This document shows positions 36,836 to 49,740 of a stretch of 64,000 nucleotides of DNA, piece after piece; within the stretch, counting starts at the first letter, position 1, and every line of letters starts with the position of its first letter. The stretch comes from Cynocephalus volans (lineage: Eukaryota > Chordata > Mammalia > Dermoptera > Cynocephalidae). The notes under the pieces are model-generated. The model was not told the DNA's origin, made no database searches, and saw only the letters and a list, made by a program, of their open reading frames with translations. The stretch spans positions 32,354,293-32,418,292 of the forward strand of contig NC_084469.1 of assembly GCF_027409185.1 (NCBI RefSeq), written 5' to 3'. The position numbers and the translations under genes were made by a program.

Positions 36836-39122
36836 AGATATGATTTTCTCAACAGATGTAGAAAAAGCATTTGACGAAATTCATTATCCCTTCATGATAA
36901 AGACTCTTAGCAAATTAGGTATAGAAGGAAAGTATCTCAACACAAAAGCCATATGACAAACCCACTGCCAATATTATCCTGAATGGAGAAAAGCTGAAAA
37001 CTTTTTCCTTAAGGACTGGAGTAAGACAGATGCATGCTATCACCACTCCTATTTAACATAGCATTGGAAGTACTAGCCAGAGCAATCAGGCAAGAGAAAG
37101 AAAGAAAGTGCATCCAGATTAGAAAAGATGAAGTCAAACTGTCCCTGTTTGCAGATTACAAGATCCTATAGATAGAAAAACCCAAAGACTCTACCAAAAA
37201 ACTCTTAGAGCTGATAAACAATTTGAGTAAAGTTGTAGGATATAATATCAACACACAAAAATCAGTAGCCTTTTTATACCCCAATAACAAACTATCAGAA
37301 AAAGAAATCAAGAAAGGAAGTCGATTTAAAATAGTCACCAAAAAAAATGAAATACTTAGGAATCAATTTAACCAAGGATATGAAAGAGCTCTACAATGAG
37401 AACTACAAATCACTGCTGAAAGAGATTAAAGAGGACAAAAAAAGGTGGAAAGACATTCCATTCTCTTGGTTGGTTGGAAGAATTAATATTGTGTAAATGT
37501 CCATACTACCCAAAGCAAACTACAGGTTCAATGCAACCCCCATCAAAATACCAATAATATTCTTCACAAAAATATAAAAAACAATCCTAACATTCATATG
37601 GAGCAACAAAAGACCACAAATAGCCAAAGCAATCTTGAGCAAAAATATAAAGTCAGAGGCATAAGACTTTCTGACTTCAAACTATACTACAAAGTTATAG
37701 TAACAAAAACAGCATGATACTGACATAAAAACAGACACTAAGACCAATGGAACAAAAGAGAAAACCTAGAAATCAGTCCACATACTTACAGCCAACAGAT
37801 CTTTGACAAAGAAAACAAGAACATAGCTTGGAGAAAAGACTGCCTCTTCAATAAATGGTGTAGGGAAGACTGGAAATCCATATGTAGAAAAATGAAATTA
37901 AACCTACACCTCTCACCATAAACCAAAATCAAATGAAAATGGATTAAAGACTTGAATATAAGACCTGAAACTATAAAATTCCTAAAAGAAAACATAGGGG
38001 AAACACTTCAGGATACAGGACTGGGCAAAGACTTTATGAATATGACCCAAAAAAGAAAAAATAAACAAATGAGATTATGTCAAACTAAAAAGCTTCTGCA
38101 CAGCAAAAGAAACAATTAACAAAGTGAAAAGACAACCTACAGAATGGAAGAAAATACTTGCAAACTATGCATCTGACAAGGGATTAATATCCAGAATATA
38201 GAAAGAACTCAAACAACTCAACAGTAAAAAAACAAGTAACCCAATAAAAAAAAGCAGGCAAAGGAGCTGAACAGACATTTCTCATATGAATATGTACAAA
38301 TGGCCAACAGACACATGAAAAAAGGCTCAACATTCAACACCACTCAGCATCAGGGAAAGATAAAACTACACTGAGATATCATCTCACCCCAGTTAGATTA
38401 TCAAAAAGACAGGAAATAGTAAATGCTGACAAGGAAGTGCAGAAAGGGAAACCCTCCTATCCTGTTGGTGGGACTGTAAATTAGTGCAGGCTATTAGGGA
38501 AAACAGTATGGAGTTTCCTCAAACAACTATGGATAGAACTGCCATGCAATCCAGCAATCTCACTGCTGGATGCATACCCAAAGGAAGAGAAATCATCATG
38601 TCTAAGGGACACCTGCACTCCCACGTTTATTTCAGCTCTATTTACAGCAGCCAGTAGTTGGAAACAATCTAAATGTCCATCGACAGATGGCTGGATGTGG
38701 AAAATGTGGTATAGACACTCAATGGAATACTACTCTGCCATAAAAAAGAATGAAATTCTGCCATTCACAGCAACATGGATGACTTAGAAAAAATTGTGTT
38801 AAGTGAAATAAGCCAGGCTCAGGAAGAGAAGTACCACATGTCCTCACTCATAAGTGGGAGCAAAAGGAAGGAAGGAAGGAAGGGAGAGAGGGAGAGAGAA
38901 GCAACAATCACAATAATTCATTGAAGGGATGATGAATTTTGTCAAACTGAGGCCACCAGAAGTGGGGAAGGGACAGGGAGGAAGTTTATTGAGAAATTGG
39001 TAAAGGGCCACCAAAAATTATCTTGGTTTCAGCATCATATATTGCACACAGGTGTTGATATTCAACCCTCTGCTCCACAGATATGTACAACCAATTACAT
39101 TTCAATAAATTTTTTAAAAACT
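36836..39122 (+). mobile_element. L1 ORF2 3' half and 3'UTR, dead
   Basis: It begins in the reverse-transcriptase domain ('atgtagaaaaagcatttgacg'), passes a FADD-equivalent now reading 'tttgcagattacaag' (FADYK), and continues to the ORF2 end at about 38860. A 3'UTR follows with (GGAA)n at 38869-38884, closing 'tacatttcaataaatttttt'. Many stops are present. The altered FADD alone would kill the enzyme. Confidence 0.85.
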
Positions 39123-39713
39123 TAAACCTACCATACCTAGAGAGATTTAGAAATAAGTTCTGTAAAACAGTCCATGGAAAGATAATTCCAATCATAGATA
39201 AGATCTTCCTTAAAAATAGCAAAAATGAACATTATCCAACTCACTATGGACCATCTTAACAAAAGCAGACAAGGATAACTCAAGAAAGGATAACTATATA
39301 CTAATCATACTGATGACCACAACTGCAAAAATTGTAAACAAAATATTAGCAATTTTAAAATATAACAAGGTATAAAATGACACAGACAGATATATCTGAA
39401 AATACAAAGTTGGCTTACAATTATAAACTTTATATAATTGTAATGCAATTCTATTAATAATCTCAACAGTCTTTATTTGTGGAAATTGGTAAGCTGATTC
39501 TAATATTTATATAAAAGGCCAAATTTCAAGATAAGCCAAGGCACCTCTAAAGAACAAATTGGTTCAATATATCTTATGAAATAGTAGGCTATGTTGCCTA
39601 TAAAACTGTAGCAATTAATTCAGTGTGGTATAACATATGACAAACATATACATGGAATAGAATAGACAGCTGAGAAAAGAAGCACTTATGGCCACTTGGT
39701 TTATGTCAGCATT

Positions 39714-39730
39714 AAAGATCAGTGAGGAAG
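39714..39730. repeat. Target-site duplication, left copy
   Basis: aaagatcagtgaggaag, identical to 39979-39995; the first As may belong to the tail. Confidence 0.9.
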
Positions 39731-39978
39731 CATGTTCTCACTTATTGGTGGGAGCTAAAAATAAATAAATAAACTCACACACACACAAAAAAAAAAAACA
39801 CGGGGTGGGGGGAAGAAGACACAACAGCTACAATTCCTTGAAGTTGATACAACAAGCAAACAGAAAGGACATTGTTGGGTGGGAGGGGAGAGAGGGAGGA
39901 GGGAGGGGGGTTTCGGTGATGGGCCACAATAATCAACCACATTGTATATCGACAAAATAAAATTAAGGAAACCAAAAA
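39731..39978 (+). mobile_element. 248-bp L1 3'-end-only insertion
   Basis: It holds only the last ORF2 codons ('catgttctcacttattggtggg') and the young 3'UTR with the (CA)n, G-rich tract and 'tgtatatcgacaaaataaaatt' end. It is flanked by the 17-bp direct repeat aaagatcagtgaggaag at 39714-39730 and 39979-39995. Confidence 0.93.
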
Positions 39979-39995
39979 AAAGATCAGTGAGGAAG
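39979..39995. repeat. Target-site duplication, right copy
   Basis: Identical to 39714-39730. After it the old L1 continues. Confidence 0.9.
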
Positions 39996-40378
39996 GATGG
40001 GCTTTTCAGCATACAGTGCTGGGATAACTTACTGTCATGACGGAAAAAATCTAAATTGGATCTCTATCCCACACCATATTACAAAATCCATGCAAAATAA
40101 TTATACCAGTGGAAGAGGCAAAATTTCCAGGGGCAGGAGAAAGCTGCCTAAGTAGACACGATTTCTGTAAGGAATGCGGTTTCAAGGTAAAGTACATTCT
40201 CTTAAGTTACCTGGAGGTGAGGACAGGGCTCGCAATACATTCAGGTAGGGGACTCAGCAAAGAAAATAGAACTATGTTGCAAATCAGACCCAGAAAGATA
40301 TAAAACTCAAAAGGAAATAGCTAACCATAGTGGTGGCCTGTGGTCTTTGAGTGAGCAAATATCTGAGCATATTTGGAC

Positions 40379-41085
40379 TCAGATAGCAATACTGTTCTCT
40401 ATGCAGCTGGGCTTCAGGTATTCATAGGGAAGGTCTAGCTGTTCATTCTGGGCCACAATTTCTCTTTCTAGGTTGTCCAGATCTGTTTGAAATCATCCTA
40501 AAATAGCCTTGAGCCTAGGGCCTGAGAAATATTCTTTGTGATGCCCCAGGGGCACCTGTGGCAGAAAGAAAGGATGAATTGGCTCCTAGTTCCAAGACAT
40601 GGGGACCAGAGTTCAGCCCTGCACTCTGATGGCCCTTCAGTTGTCAGTATCTCCCCCACCAGAGTTCCAGAGATTCACTCTCACCATGTCTTGCTGCCAC
40701 CGGCTCAGTTGCCACACAAAAAACATCTGAAGATAGCTCTGCTGGACGTCAGGTAGTGACCCCATCACTATGGCCATTGTCACATCTTCCTTGGTGGTAG
40801 GTGGGAGCATCTGCATTGAGTACAGGTCATTAGGGACACAGAAAAAAAAAATCCATCTGCAGGAGAAGAACCTGGAGTCACCTAGGAACTCTGAATTTCA
40901 GGACTCACCTGCATTTCTCTCCTTCAAGCATCTGCTAGTCCAAACACCTGCCCTAAGGGGACCCAGACTTTCAATTGTCCATACTTGGCCTTGGTTGTTG
41001 GCCATGTGTTGGGCAGTGCATATGAAGATGAATATGGTGAGGAAATGACAGAGTTGAGCACAAGACTGGAAGGAGACAGGGAAAC
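40379..41085 (-). pseudogene. ALOX12-like lipoxygenase 3' fragment (last three exons)
   Basis: Three exons in gene order with introns kept, so it is a duplicated or remnant gene piece, not a processed copy. The exon at 40985-41085 encodes a C-terminal iron-site helix with FPVSF, CHFL and QHMANN. The H-x3-N pair is the platelet-type 12-lipoxygenase pattern, where most relatives have H-x3-H. The exon at 40685-40856 keeps [10 protein letters not shown] and SLPDV but is 172 nt and begins with a damaged T-run, giving a frameshift. The exon at 40379-40555 keeps [26 protein letters not shown] and a terminal Ile before TGA. It has an in-frame TGA at 40493-40495 and lacks one codon after HHKE. Exons 1-11 are not seen between here and 51 kb. 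The parent is ALOX12-like, not the ALOX12E gene at 51-58 kb. Confidence 0.88.
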
Positions 41086-41189
41086 CTGGGAGAAGAAAGA
41101 ACAACGTTTGGAAGAAACAGCCCCAGAAGGGATAAGGAAATAAGGGCTGATGTCTTGGGATACCATATGTTAGGGTTAGTGATTGTTCA

Positions 41190-41345
41190 CTGATTCACTC
41201 ATTCATTCACTCAATCATTCAAAAATCATGAAACTACTATGTACCAGGCACTGTTTAGGCATTGGAGGTATGTTGGTGAGCAAAACAGACAAATACTTCC
41301 ATCCTCTTACAGTTTAGATTCTAGAATGGGAGGAAGATAATAAAC
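41190..41345. repeat. Ancient mammalian repeat fragment
   Basis: 'cactcattcattcactcaatc...ctatgtaccaggcactgtttaggcattggaggtatg...gagcaaaacagac' is the same kind of ancient repeat as 22835-22985. Family not fixed. Confidence 0.5.
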
Positions 41346-41487
41346 AGAATAACTGCTTGTCCTTGTCCTTTCTCTTCTTTGGACATGTCTAAGAGGAACA
41401 CAGATGAGGATCTCCTCCTGGAGATGTAGTTAGAGGCCCTGAGGATTTCTGTAAGATTTATATAATTACAGGACCTTGTTTACTAGG

Positions 41488-41929
41488 TGTAGAGCTAGGG
41501 CTGGGTCTCTGGTGCTCACAAACTCCTTGAGCCTGTTCACAAACCCTTCACATGCCGGTCTATGATCTAGGTGACTGGCAAAAAGATCCTCAGAGCCTTG
41601 GTTGAAGAAAGAATAGTCTTTATTCAGCACACACGTCTAAGAGTTAGGCAGTACAAAGAAACTCAGAAACTCCACTGCTACCAGCAAAGTCCAAAGAAAA
41701 ACTGAGCAACTGCCAGCAGAGTAAACATGCTCTATTTTTAGATGTGAGCTCTGCCAGCCAGGCTGCTTCACAAACTGCAGAGCACATAATAGCAATAAAC
41801 TAAAAAGATACATGGGTGCTCATGCACACTAACTCCACCCACACACAACTTGTTTACAAGAAATGTGCTGCACCACCCCAATCAGACCTGAGTCAGGGAG
41901 CCTGACTAAACTCTTCTATTTTCCCCACA
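41488..41929 (-). mobile_element. Probable solo LTR of an endogenous retrovirus
   Basis: A 442-bp segment beginning TGT and ending ACA, flanked by the 5-bp direct repeat ctagg (41483-41487 and 41930-41934). Read on the minus strand it has AATAAA about 140 bp before its end, as in an R-U5 region. No internal retroviral genes were recognised beside it. The family is unknown to me; a 5-bp duplication fits class III (ERVL) elements. Confidence 0.6.
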
Positions 41930-41934
41930 CTAGG

Positions 41935-44085
41935 CTTAGGGATTTCTCTGGCTATACAAATCTCTTAAAACTTCATGCAGTGTGAAATCTGACAATTCTG
42001 CGGACCAGAATCCAAAGCTAGAGATCATGGCTAAATTTGGTCTCTGACTCTGGACCCCAGTATTTAGTGTTTTGTTTTGTTCTGTTTCTTAGTAGCAAGC
42101 TTCATAGCTCTGCCTATCCATCTAATTCTCATCCAGTTAGATTCTTCCATCTTGGCCTTTGCCTTGAGGAAAGTAAACAATTGGCTATGGAGATGAGGCC
42201 CTCCACTAATGAGACCTTTGCTACAAGACTTAATCCCCATGGGTGACTTTTTACAAGGGCACTCCTTGCCTCTATCCAGCAAGGAGTACATGGCAAGCAT
42301 TGTTTGAGAGGGAACTGGGAATTAGGTTTCCTCAGTTTTGGGGTTTATCCCAGGTTCCAATCCTACATCCTGGAATTTCTCAATCTTTTTGCCTTTGTTC
42401 AAATACATTTTAGGTTAGGACACAGAAATAGGCTTTTGTAAGCATGCAATTCATCATGGATGGCTTACTGCAGGCATAAATGGCCCTTTCTAATAGAGCT
42501 TTATGTGTTTCCCTCCAGCCTATCAGAGAGGCTACCTTGGAATAAAGCATGCCTCTCTCTCCAAAATATGATTGGAAGCTATAAGATATAGTCAGTATCT
42601 TGAAATGTTTTCTTGCATCTGATAGCCAGGCTATAACAAGGATTGCTAAACTCCTATATCATGACATCTCAGACAGTTTTCGGTATATTATCTATTACTT
42701 TGAAAATTCCATTCTTGGTTATTAATTTCTGTATTATTTATGTCTTTCAGATGCAAGTGACTTCAATTACAAATACTGTAACAAGAAAATAGGAGTAGGA
42801 GGAGTTATTTGATGGTTCATATAACTGAGAGTCCAAGGCATAGATGGCTCCAGGCGTAGCCGGATCCAGATGGCCATCTCATGTCTTCAGAGTTCTCTTT
42901 CTGTCTAAGGGCTGAGTTTGCCTCTGTTTGCCTTCTTTCATGGTCATGACAGCAAGATAGCACCTGACAGGCTCACAGTCATATTCTACCAGCTTAGTCA
43001 CCCCAGTGTTGAGTGAGTATCAATTGTTCTTCATGAAAGTACCAAGGAGGATTCTAGTGAACCAAGGTTTGATCTTGCACCAGTCCCTATAGATGGATGT
43101 AGGAAATGGGCAGGATTAGCTTCACCCAAACCAAACAAAAAGGATTCCACACAGACATTAGTTTTGAAGGGCTGAAAGAAAGATAAAAACAAATGTTCAC
43201 CAGGCTATCCTTGAATAATTCTGGATAACAGGGATACCCATTTTCCCTCTACCACCTTATATGGATAGCTTACCAGAATGAGTAGAAAGTCTGCTGGTTA
43301 GGTATAAATAATAGTTATCACAGTTAACTGCAGTCTATGTGAATTCTCAGCAGCATTTGACACAGTTGGCCACATTTATTTTGTTTAAATACTTTTATCT
43401 CTTCTCTCTATGACACCAGTCTCCTGGTCTTCCACTTTCTTCAATGGCTCTCCACCATGCAGGTACCAGTTCCATGGAGTCCTTGGTTCTGTCTCCCTGA
43501 TTTTTCCTCACGAAGTACCCACAATCTTTCAACTAACAGGCCTGAAACTCATTGTCTCCAGGCTTTGGGGAAGATTCCATACGGGAAAGGCTGGGTTTCT
43601 CATTAATTGATGAGAAGGTACATTTGTTAATGTAATAGCTGTAACAAACCAACCCAAATGAATAAGAGTTCAAAGATAATAAAAGTTTGGGGTATTTTTT
43701 TCTCACTTCTGAAAAGTTTAAAACCAGGGTTCCTGGTTTGCATGTGATTCTCCTTCATTAATTTAGAAACTCAGGCTCCTTCCTGTGGCTCTGCACATTT
43801 AACATCTGGCCACCATGCTTGAGAACACCAAATTGGCAAAATAGGAGAGAACATGAGAGATGACATACAGAGATGACATGTGTGTCTGTGAGACACACAC
43901 ACATAGCAATCAGTTGGCACACTCGTCAGTGTGCATTCCTGAATCTCCTGTGTTTTCTGCCCTATGAAAATCGCTGTTGTTATTTGATGCATTGATATTG
44001 ATCATTGTTATATTTTTATTGTGAGTTATACCATTTAGCCTTTGAAAGTAGCCTTGCTTTCTGGCCTGAACTCCGTACTATCTAA
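41935..44085. other. Intergenic DNA, nothing coding
   Basis: Several stretches (for example 42770-43010) look like decayed interspersed repeats, but I cannot name them. No conserved open frame is seen. Confidence 0.45.
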
Positions 44086-44253
44086 TTTTTTTTTTTTTTA
44101 TCGATATACAATTTGGTTGATTATTGTGGCCCATTACCCATACCTCCCTCCCTCCTCCCTCTCCCCCCTCCCTCCTGACAATGTCCTTTCTGTTTGCTTG
44201 TCGTATCAACTTCAAGGAATTGTAGTTGTTATGTCTTCTTCCTCCCCTCCTGG

Positions 44254-44290
<37 letters not shown>

Positions 44291-47200
44291 TTATTTATTT
44301 ATTTTTAGCTCCCACCAATAAGTGAGAACATGTGGTATTTCTCTTTCTGTGCCTGACTTGTTTCACTTAATATAATTCTCTCAAGGTCCATCCATGTCAT
44401 TGCAAATGGCAGTATTTCATTTGTTTTTATAGCTGAGTAATATTCCATTGTGTAGATATACCACATATTCCGTATCCACTCATCCGATGATGGACATTTG
44501 GGCTGGTTCCAACTCTTGGCTATTGTAAAGAGTGCTGCAATGAACATTGGGGAACAGGTATACCTTTGACTTGATGATTTCCATTCTTCTGGGTATATTC
44601 CCAGCAGTGGGATAGCTGGGTCATATGGCAGATCTATCGGCAATTGTTTGAGGAACTTCCATACCATTTTCCATAGAGGCTGCACCATTTTTCAGTCCCA
44701 CCAACAATGTATGAGAGTTCCTTTTTCTCCGCAACCTCGCCAGCATTTATCGTTCAGAGTCTTTTGGGTTTTAGCCATCCTAACTGGGGTGAGATGGTAT
44801 CTCAGTGTAGTTTTGATTTGCATTTCCCGGATGCTGAGTGATGTTGAGCATTTTTTCATATGTCTGTTGGCCATTTGTATATCTTCCTTAGAGAAATGCC
44901 TACCTAGCTCTTTTGCCCATTTTTTAATTGGGTTGCTTGTTTTTTTCTTTTAAAGTTGTTTGAGTTCCTTGTATATTCTGGATATTAATCCTTTGTCAGA
45001 TGTATATTTTGCAAATATTTTCTCCCACTCTGTTGGTTGTCTTTTAACTCTGTTAATTGTTTCTTTTGCTGTGCAGAAGCTCTTTAGTTTGATATAATCC
45101 CATTTGTTTATTTTTCCTTTGGTTGCCCGTGCTTTGGGGGTCGTATTCATGAAGTCTGTGTCCAGTCCTATTTCCTGAAATGTTTCTCCAATGTTTTCTT
45201 TAAGAAGTTTTATTGTTTCAGGGTGTATATTTAATTCTTTAATCCATTTTGAGTTGACTTTAGTGTATGGTGAAAGGTGTGGGTCTAGTTTCATTCTCCT
45301 GCATATTGATATCCAGTTCTCCCAGCACCATTTGCTAAAGAGGCAGTCTCTTCCCCAGTGTATAGGCTTGGTGCCTTTGTCAAAGGCTGTAGGTGTGTGG
45401 GTTGATTTTTGGGTTCTCTATTCTATTCCATTGATCAGTGTGTCTGTTTTTATGCCAGTAACATACTGTTTTGGTTATTATAGCTTTGTAGTATAGTTTA
45501 AAGTCAGGTAGTGTTGTGCCTCCAGCTTTATTTTTTTTGCTCAGCGTTGCTTTGGCTATGCGTGGTCTTTTATTGTTCCATATAAATGTCTGGATAGTTC
45601 TTTCCATTTCTGAGAAAAATGTCTTTGGAATTTTGATGGGGATTGCATTGAATTTGTATATCACTTTGGGTAGTATGGACATTTTCACTATGTTGATTCT
45701 TCCAATCCAAGAGCATGGGATATCTTTCCATCTTCTTGTATCCTCTCTGATTTCTCTCAGCAGTGGTTTGTAGTTCTCATTATAGAGATTTTTCACCTCC
45801 TTGGTTAACTCAATTCCTAAGTATTTTATTTTTTTGGTGGCTATTGTAAATGGGCAGGCTTTCTTGATTTCTCCTTCTGCATGTTCACTATTGGAGAAAA
45901 GAAATGCTACTGATTTTTGTGTGTTGATTTTGTATCCTGCTACTGTGCTGAAATCATTTATCACCTCCAAGAGTTTTTTTGTAGAGGCTTTAGGCTGTTC
46001 GATATATAGGATCATGTCATCTGCAAACAGGGACAGTTTGACTTCATCTTTTCCAATCTGGATGCCCTTTATTTCCTTCTCTTCTCTGATTGCTCTGGCT
46101 AGTACTTCCAACACTATGTTGAATAGGAGTGGTGAGAGTGGGCATCCTTGTCTAGTTCCTGTTCTTAAGGGAAAAGCTTTCAGCTTTTCCCCATTCAGGA
46201 TGATATTGGCTGTGGGTTTGGCATATATGGCTTTAATTATGTTGAGATACTTTCCCTCTATACCTAACTTATAGAGGGTCTTTGTCATGAATGAGTGCTG
46301 TACTTTATCAAATGCTTTTTCAGCATCTATAGAGATGATCATATGGTCCTTGTGTTTGAGTTTATTAATATGGTGTATCACATTTATTGATTTGCGTATG
46401 TTGAACCAACCTTGCATCCCTGGGATGAATCCCACTTGATCGTGGTGAATAATTTTACGTATGTGTTGTTGTATTCTGTTTGCTAGTATTTTAGTGAGGA
46501 TTTTTGCATCTATATTCATCAAGGATATCGGCCTGTAGTTTTCTTTTTTGGTTATATCTTTACCTGGTTTTGGTATCAGGATGATGTTTGCTTCATAGAA
46601 AGAGTTCGGGAGATTTGCGTCCGTTTCAATCTTTTGGAATAGTTTGTAAAGAATTGGTGTCAATTCCTCTTTGAATGTTTGGTAAAATTCTGCTGTGAAT
46701 CCATCTGGTCCTGGGCTTTTCTTTGTTGGGAGCTTTCTGATAACAGCTTCAATCTCCTTTATTGTTATTGGTCTGTTCAGATTTTCTACGTCTTCATGGC
46801 TCAGTTTGGGAGCTTGTGTGTGTCCAGAAATTTATCCATTTCCTCCAGATTTTCAAACTTGTTGGCGTATAGTTGTTTGTAGTAGTCTCGAATGAATCCT
46901 TGTATTTCAGATGAATCAGTTGTAATATCACCTTTTTCATTTCTAATTTTTGTTATTTGAGTCTTCTCTCTTCTTTTTTTTTTTTTTTTGTTAGCCATGC
47001 TAATGGTTTGTCAATTTTATTTATCTTTTCAAAAAACCAACTTTTTGATTCATTGATCTTTTGAATTCTTTTTTGGGTTTCAATTTCATTCAGTTCTGCT
47101 CTGATCTTAATGATTTCTTTCCATCTGCTAACTTTAGGATTGGATTGTTCTTGTTTTTCTAGTTCTTTAAGGTGAAGTGTTAGGTTGTTCACTTGCCATC

Positions 47201-47383
47201 TTTCCATTCTTCTGAAGTGAGCGTTTAATGCAATAAATTTCCCCCTTATTACTGCTTTTGCAGTATCCCACAGGTTTTGGTATGATGTATCATTATTTTC
47301 ATTAGTTTCAATAAATTTTTTGATTTCCTGCTTGATTTCTTCTTGGACCCATATGTCATTAAGTAGAAAGCTGTTTAATTATA
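44086..47383 (-). mobile_element. Young 5'-truncated L1, inverted
   Basis: It starts with a poly(T) (the A tail) at 44087 and the same 3'UTR end as the full-length copy ('atcgatatacaatttggttg'), then a C-rich tract and (GT)n at 44259-44287. ORF2 follows to about codon 250, ending at 'cattaagtagaaagctgtttaatt'. A 427-codon block (46663-45380) is unbroken and includes the FADD motif. Frame breaks near 45400, 44950, 44690 and in a T run at 46976-46989 inactivate it. The endonuclease domain is absent. No clear target-site duplication was found. Confidence 0.94.
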
Positions 47384-49519
47384 AGATTATAAACTTTGCT
47401 TTCTTTTGTTTTCATTTGTCTGTTATACGCTTGCCCATCCCTTTATTTTTGACTTTCAGAATCAGTTTATTTTAAATGTACCTCCTGAAACAGTATAGAT
47501 ATTGGGTTTTTCTTTATCATCCAATATGAAAATATTTTTCTTGAAATATGTGTTATGTTCATTTACATCATTTACATATATTGATATGATTTTTTTTTAG
47601 TTTTTTCATATGATTGTATTCATACATATAAACTGTAATATTTCACTCTGTGGCTTGTTTGCTTTGCTTTTTATTGCAGTTAGACAATTTCGAAAGGTTT
47701 GTATTTTTGATCTAATAATAATCTTTGTAATCATTCTTAATATAATGCCCTGAATCACCTCATTTAAAATAATATCTGTCATTTTCTAAATATGAACAAT
47801 GATAACATTAGTTTATGTTTTTTCCTTCATCATTACATTTTTTTCAATATTTACCTTTTTGTATTTACTCTTAAATGCATTTATACTTCCACCACTTAAA
47901 TTGTCAACATTAAGCAAGCAATACCTGAGCTTTTTCAATATTTTGTCTTCTCTCTCCCTTGCCCCCTTGTTTCTTTATTAAATCACTTCTACATAGTAAA
48001 AATATAGACTATTTACATTTTCTCTGTCACTGTTATCCTCATCTTTATTTTTGTCTTGGTTCAGCATTTAAATATATCCAAGGGCTATCTCATCAATCAT
48101 TTTTACAAAGTTTCCATTTCCAAAGTTATTTCTTGGTTGGCCAGAATCCATCATCTAGTTATAATTTTCTTAATAATAACTAAAGGGAACATATTTCTTT
48201 TACTTTCTTCTTTCAGTACCTATGTATTATATAGTTTGTAGCTCTATACTTGGAGGACAACTTGGATGTGTGTTAAATCTTTGACCTACCTTTTCCTTCA
48301 ATATTTTGAAGAAATATTTATCCAAGAATCTTAGTTCGTGATAGGACTGAGGAAATCTGTGATTGCCATTACCCCCAGCTTCTTGAACATAAGAAATTAT
48401 TTTCTGAAGGAAGATAAATCTAGTTAGAAGGCTAGACTAACAGACTTAAGCTAGACGTAACAGAACTGGTGGGCCCAGAGCCAACCACTGCCTGAATGCC
48501 TCAGCATTTTATCTTTTACTTACAAGTGTTAACTCTTCTCTTTGAAAATGATAGATGAGTGGTTGTGTTATGTTGCTTTTGGCTAATCCTTAAAGAAAAA
48601 AAAAAAGCAATGCATATGCTGTGGAGAAGAGAACATACTAAGATCCCTCAGCAGCCTAGCAGAAATTTAAAGACAATCTTATGATTTTTGAATAGAGATC
48701 CCTCTATGGGCCAGAAACTACACAAAGGACCTGCCATGGGGTTAAATGAAAGACAAAGAGATGAACTTGAAACTGAGGCTTCCAGCCAAATAGAATGGGT
48801 GCAACTCCAGAACGCAGGATGCTTTCATTGTCATTTTTACAAATGGCTGCTATGTTGCAAAACTTCAGGGAACACCATGCACATAGAATACAACAAAAAT
48901 GGCACCACGTGGAGCTTTGTAATAACACGACCTTAAATGAGTGCAGATGGACCAGGGAGTAAAGGACCAATTAAAGCCAGGACAATGTAATCTAGTAAAT
49001 TTCATGGTAAATCTAGAGGTGAGAAGTCTATTTAGGAATCATTACAAAGAAAGGTTTAGAAGCAGCTGGAAGCCCTCTGTATGCAGAGGTGCCTGGGCAA
49101 AGATGACCTCAGTGAAAGAGTGGGTGTATCAGACCTTCCTGGTGATTAGTGTGGAAAGATCTGAAGGCTGAACTGAGGATATTATGACTGTGCTGTGCAG
49201 AAGAGATGAAGCCTTTTGCTGAGAAAACTTTGTGAGAAGAAGGGGAGTAGACTGGAGAGGGAAATGAGAGAGAGCTCATGCACCTAGGAAATGGGAGCAC
49301 TAGAAGAGAACTGAGTGGGTATGAAATGAGGGTAAGAGATGGGAGAAGACATAGTTGTCTCCCCCTCTATCCTTGAGGTTCTCTTCTCCCTTGGCTTCTG
49401 TGACCTACGTTATCCTATTTCTCTTCTCGCCTCTTAAACTAGATTCATTCTCATTTCCTAGTTTCACTTTTCCCTTTTAGACCCCTCACTGTGAGTATAT
49501 CCCAAGATGTTCTTGGCCT
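47384..49519. other. Intergenic DNA, nothing recognised
   Basis: AT-rich in the first half. Small open frames have no recognisable domain. Confidence 0.5.
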
Positions 49520-49531
49520 CCTAATCATCTA

Positions 49532-49532
49532 G

Positions 49533-49594
<62 letters not shown>

Positions 49595-49740
49595 CCGGTA
49601 AGGGGATTGCAACCCTTGGCTTGGTGTCGTCTGCACCACGCTCAGCCAGTGAGCGCACCAGCCATCCCTATATAGGATCCGAACCCGCGGCCTTGGCGCT
49701 CCCAGCGCCACACTCTCCCGAGTGAGCCACGGGGTCAGCC
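49532..49740 (-). mobile_element. Dimeric tRNA-derived SINE with (CA)n tail
   Basis: On the minus strand: 'gggctgaccccgtggctcac', B box GGTTCGGATCC, 'tatatagggatggctgg', a second unit with GCTCACTGGCTGAGC, then 'aaggggattgc' spacer sequence and a (CA)n tail (GT on the plus strand, 49535-49593). Direct repeats cctaatcatcta lie at 49520-49531 and 49741-49752 and enclose both SINE body and microsatellite. The microsatellite therefore arrived as, or grew from, the SINE tail. Confidence 0.93.

Larger units (their letters stand above)
39123..40100 (+). mobile_element. Decayed L1M-like fragment, split by an L1 tail
   Basis: 'gcaaaaattgtaaacaaaatattagc' and 'agatcagtgaggaaggatgggcttttcagc...gctgggataactt' look like an old L1 ORF2. 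It is interrupted at 39731-39978 by a young L1 3' end. Assignment is by eye. Confidence 0.55.

Noticed and set aside
49529-49711. Open frame with HTHTHT runs
   Set aside because: Translation of the SINE and its GT microsatellite.
49594-49740. tRNA gene from the B-box and A-box
   Set aside because: Units are diverged, dimeric, tailed and flanked by a target-site duplication, so it is a SINE.
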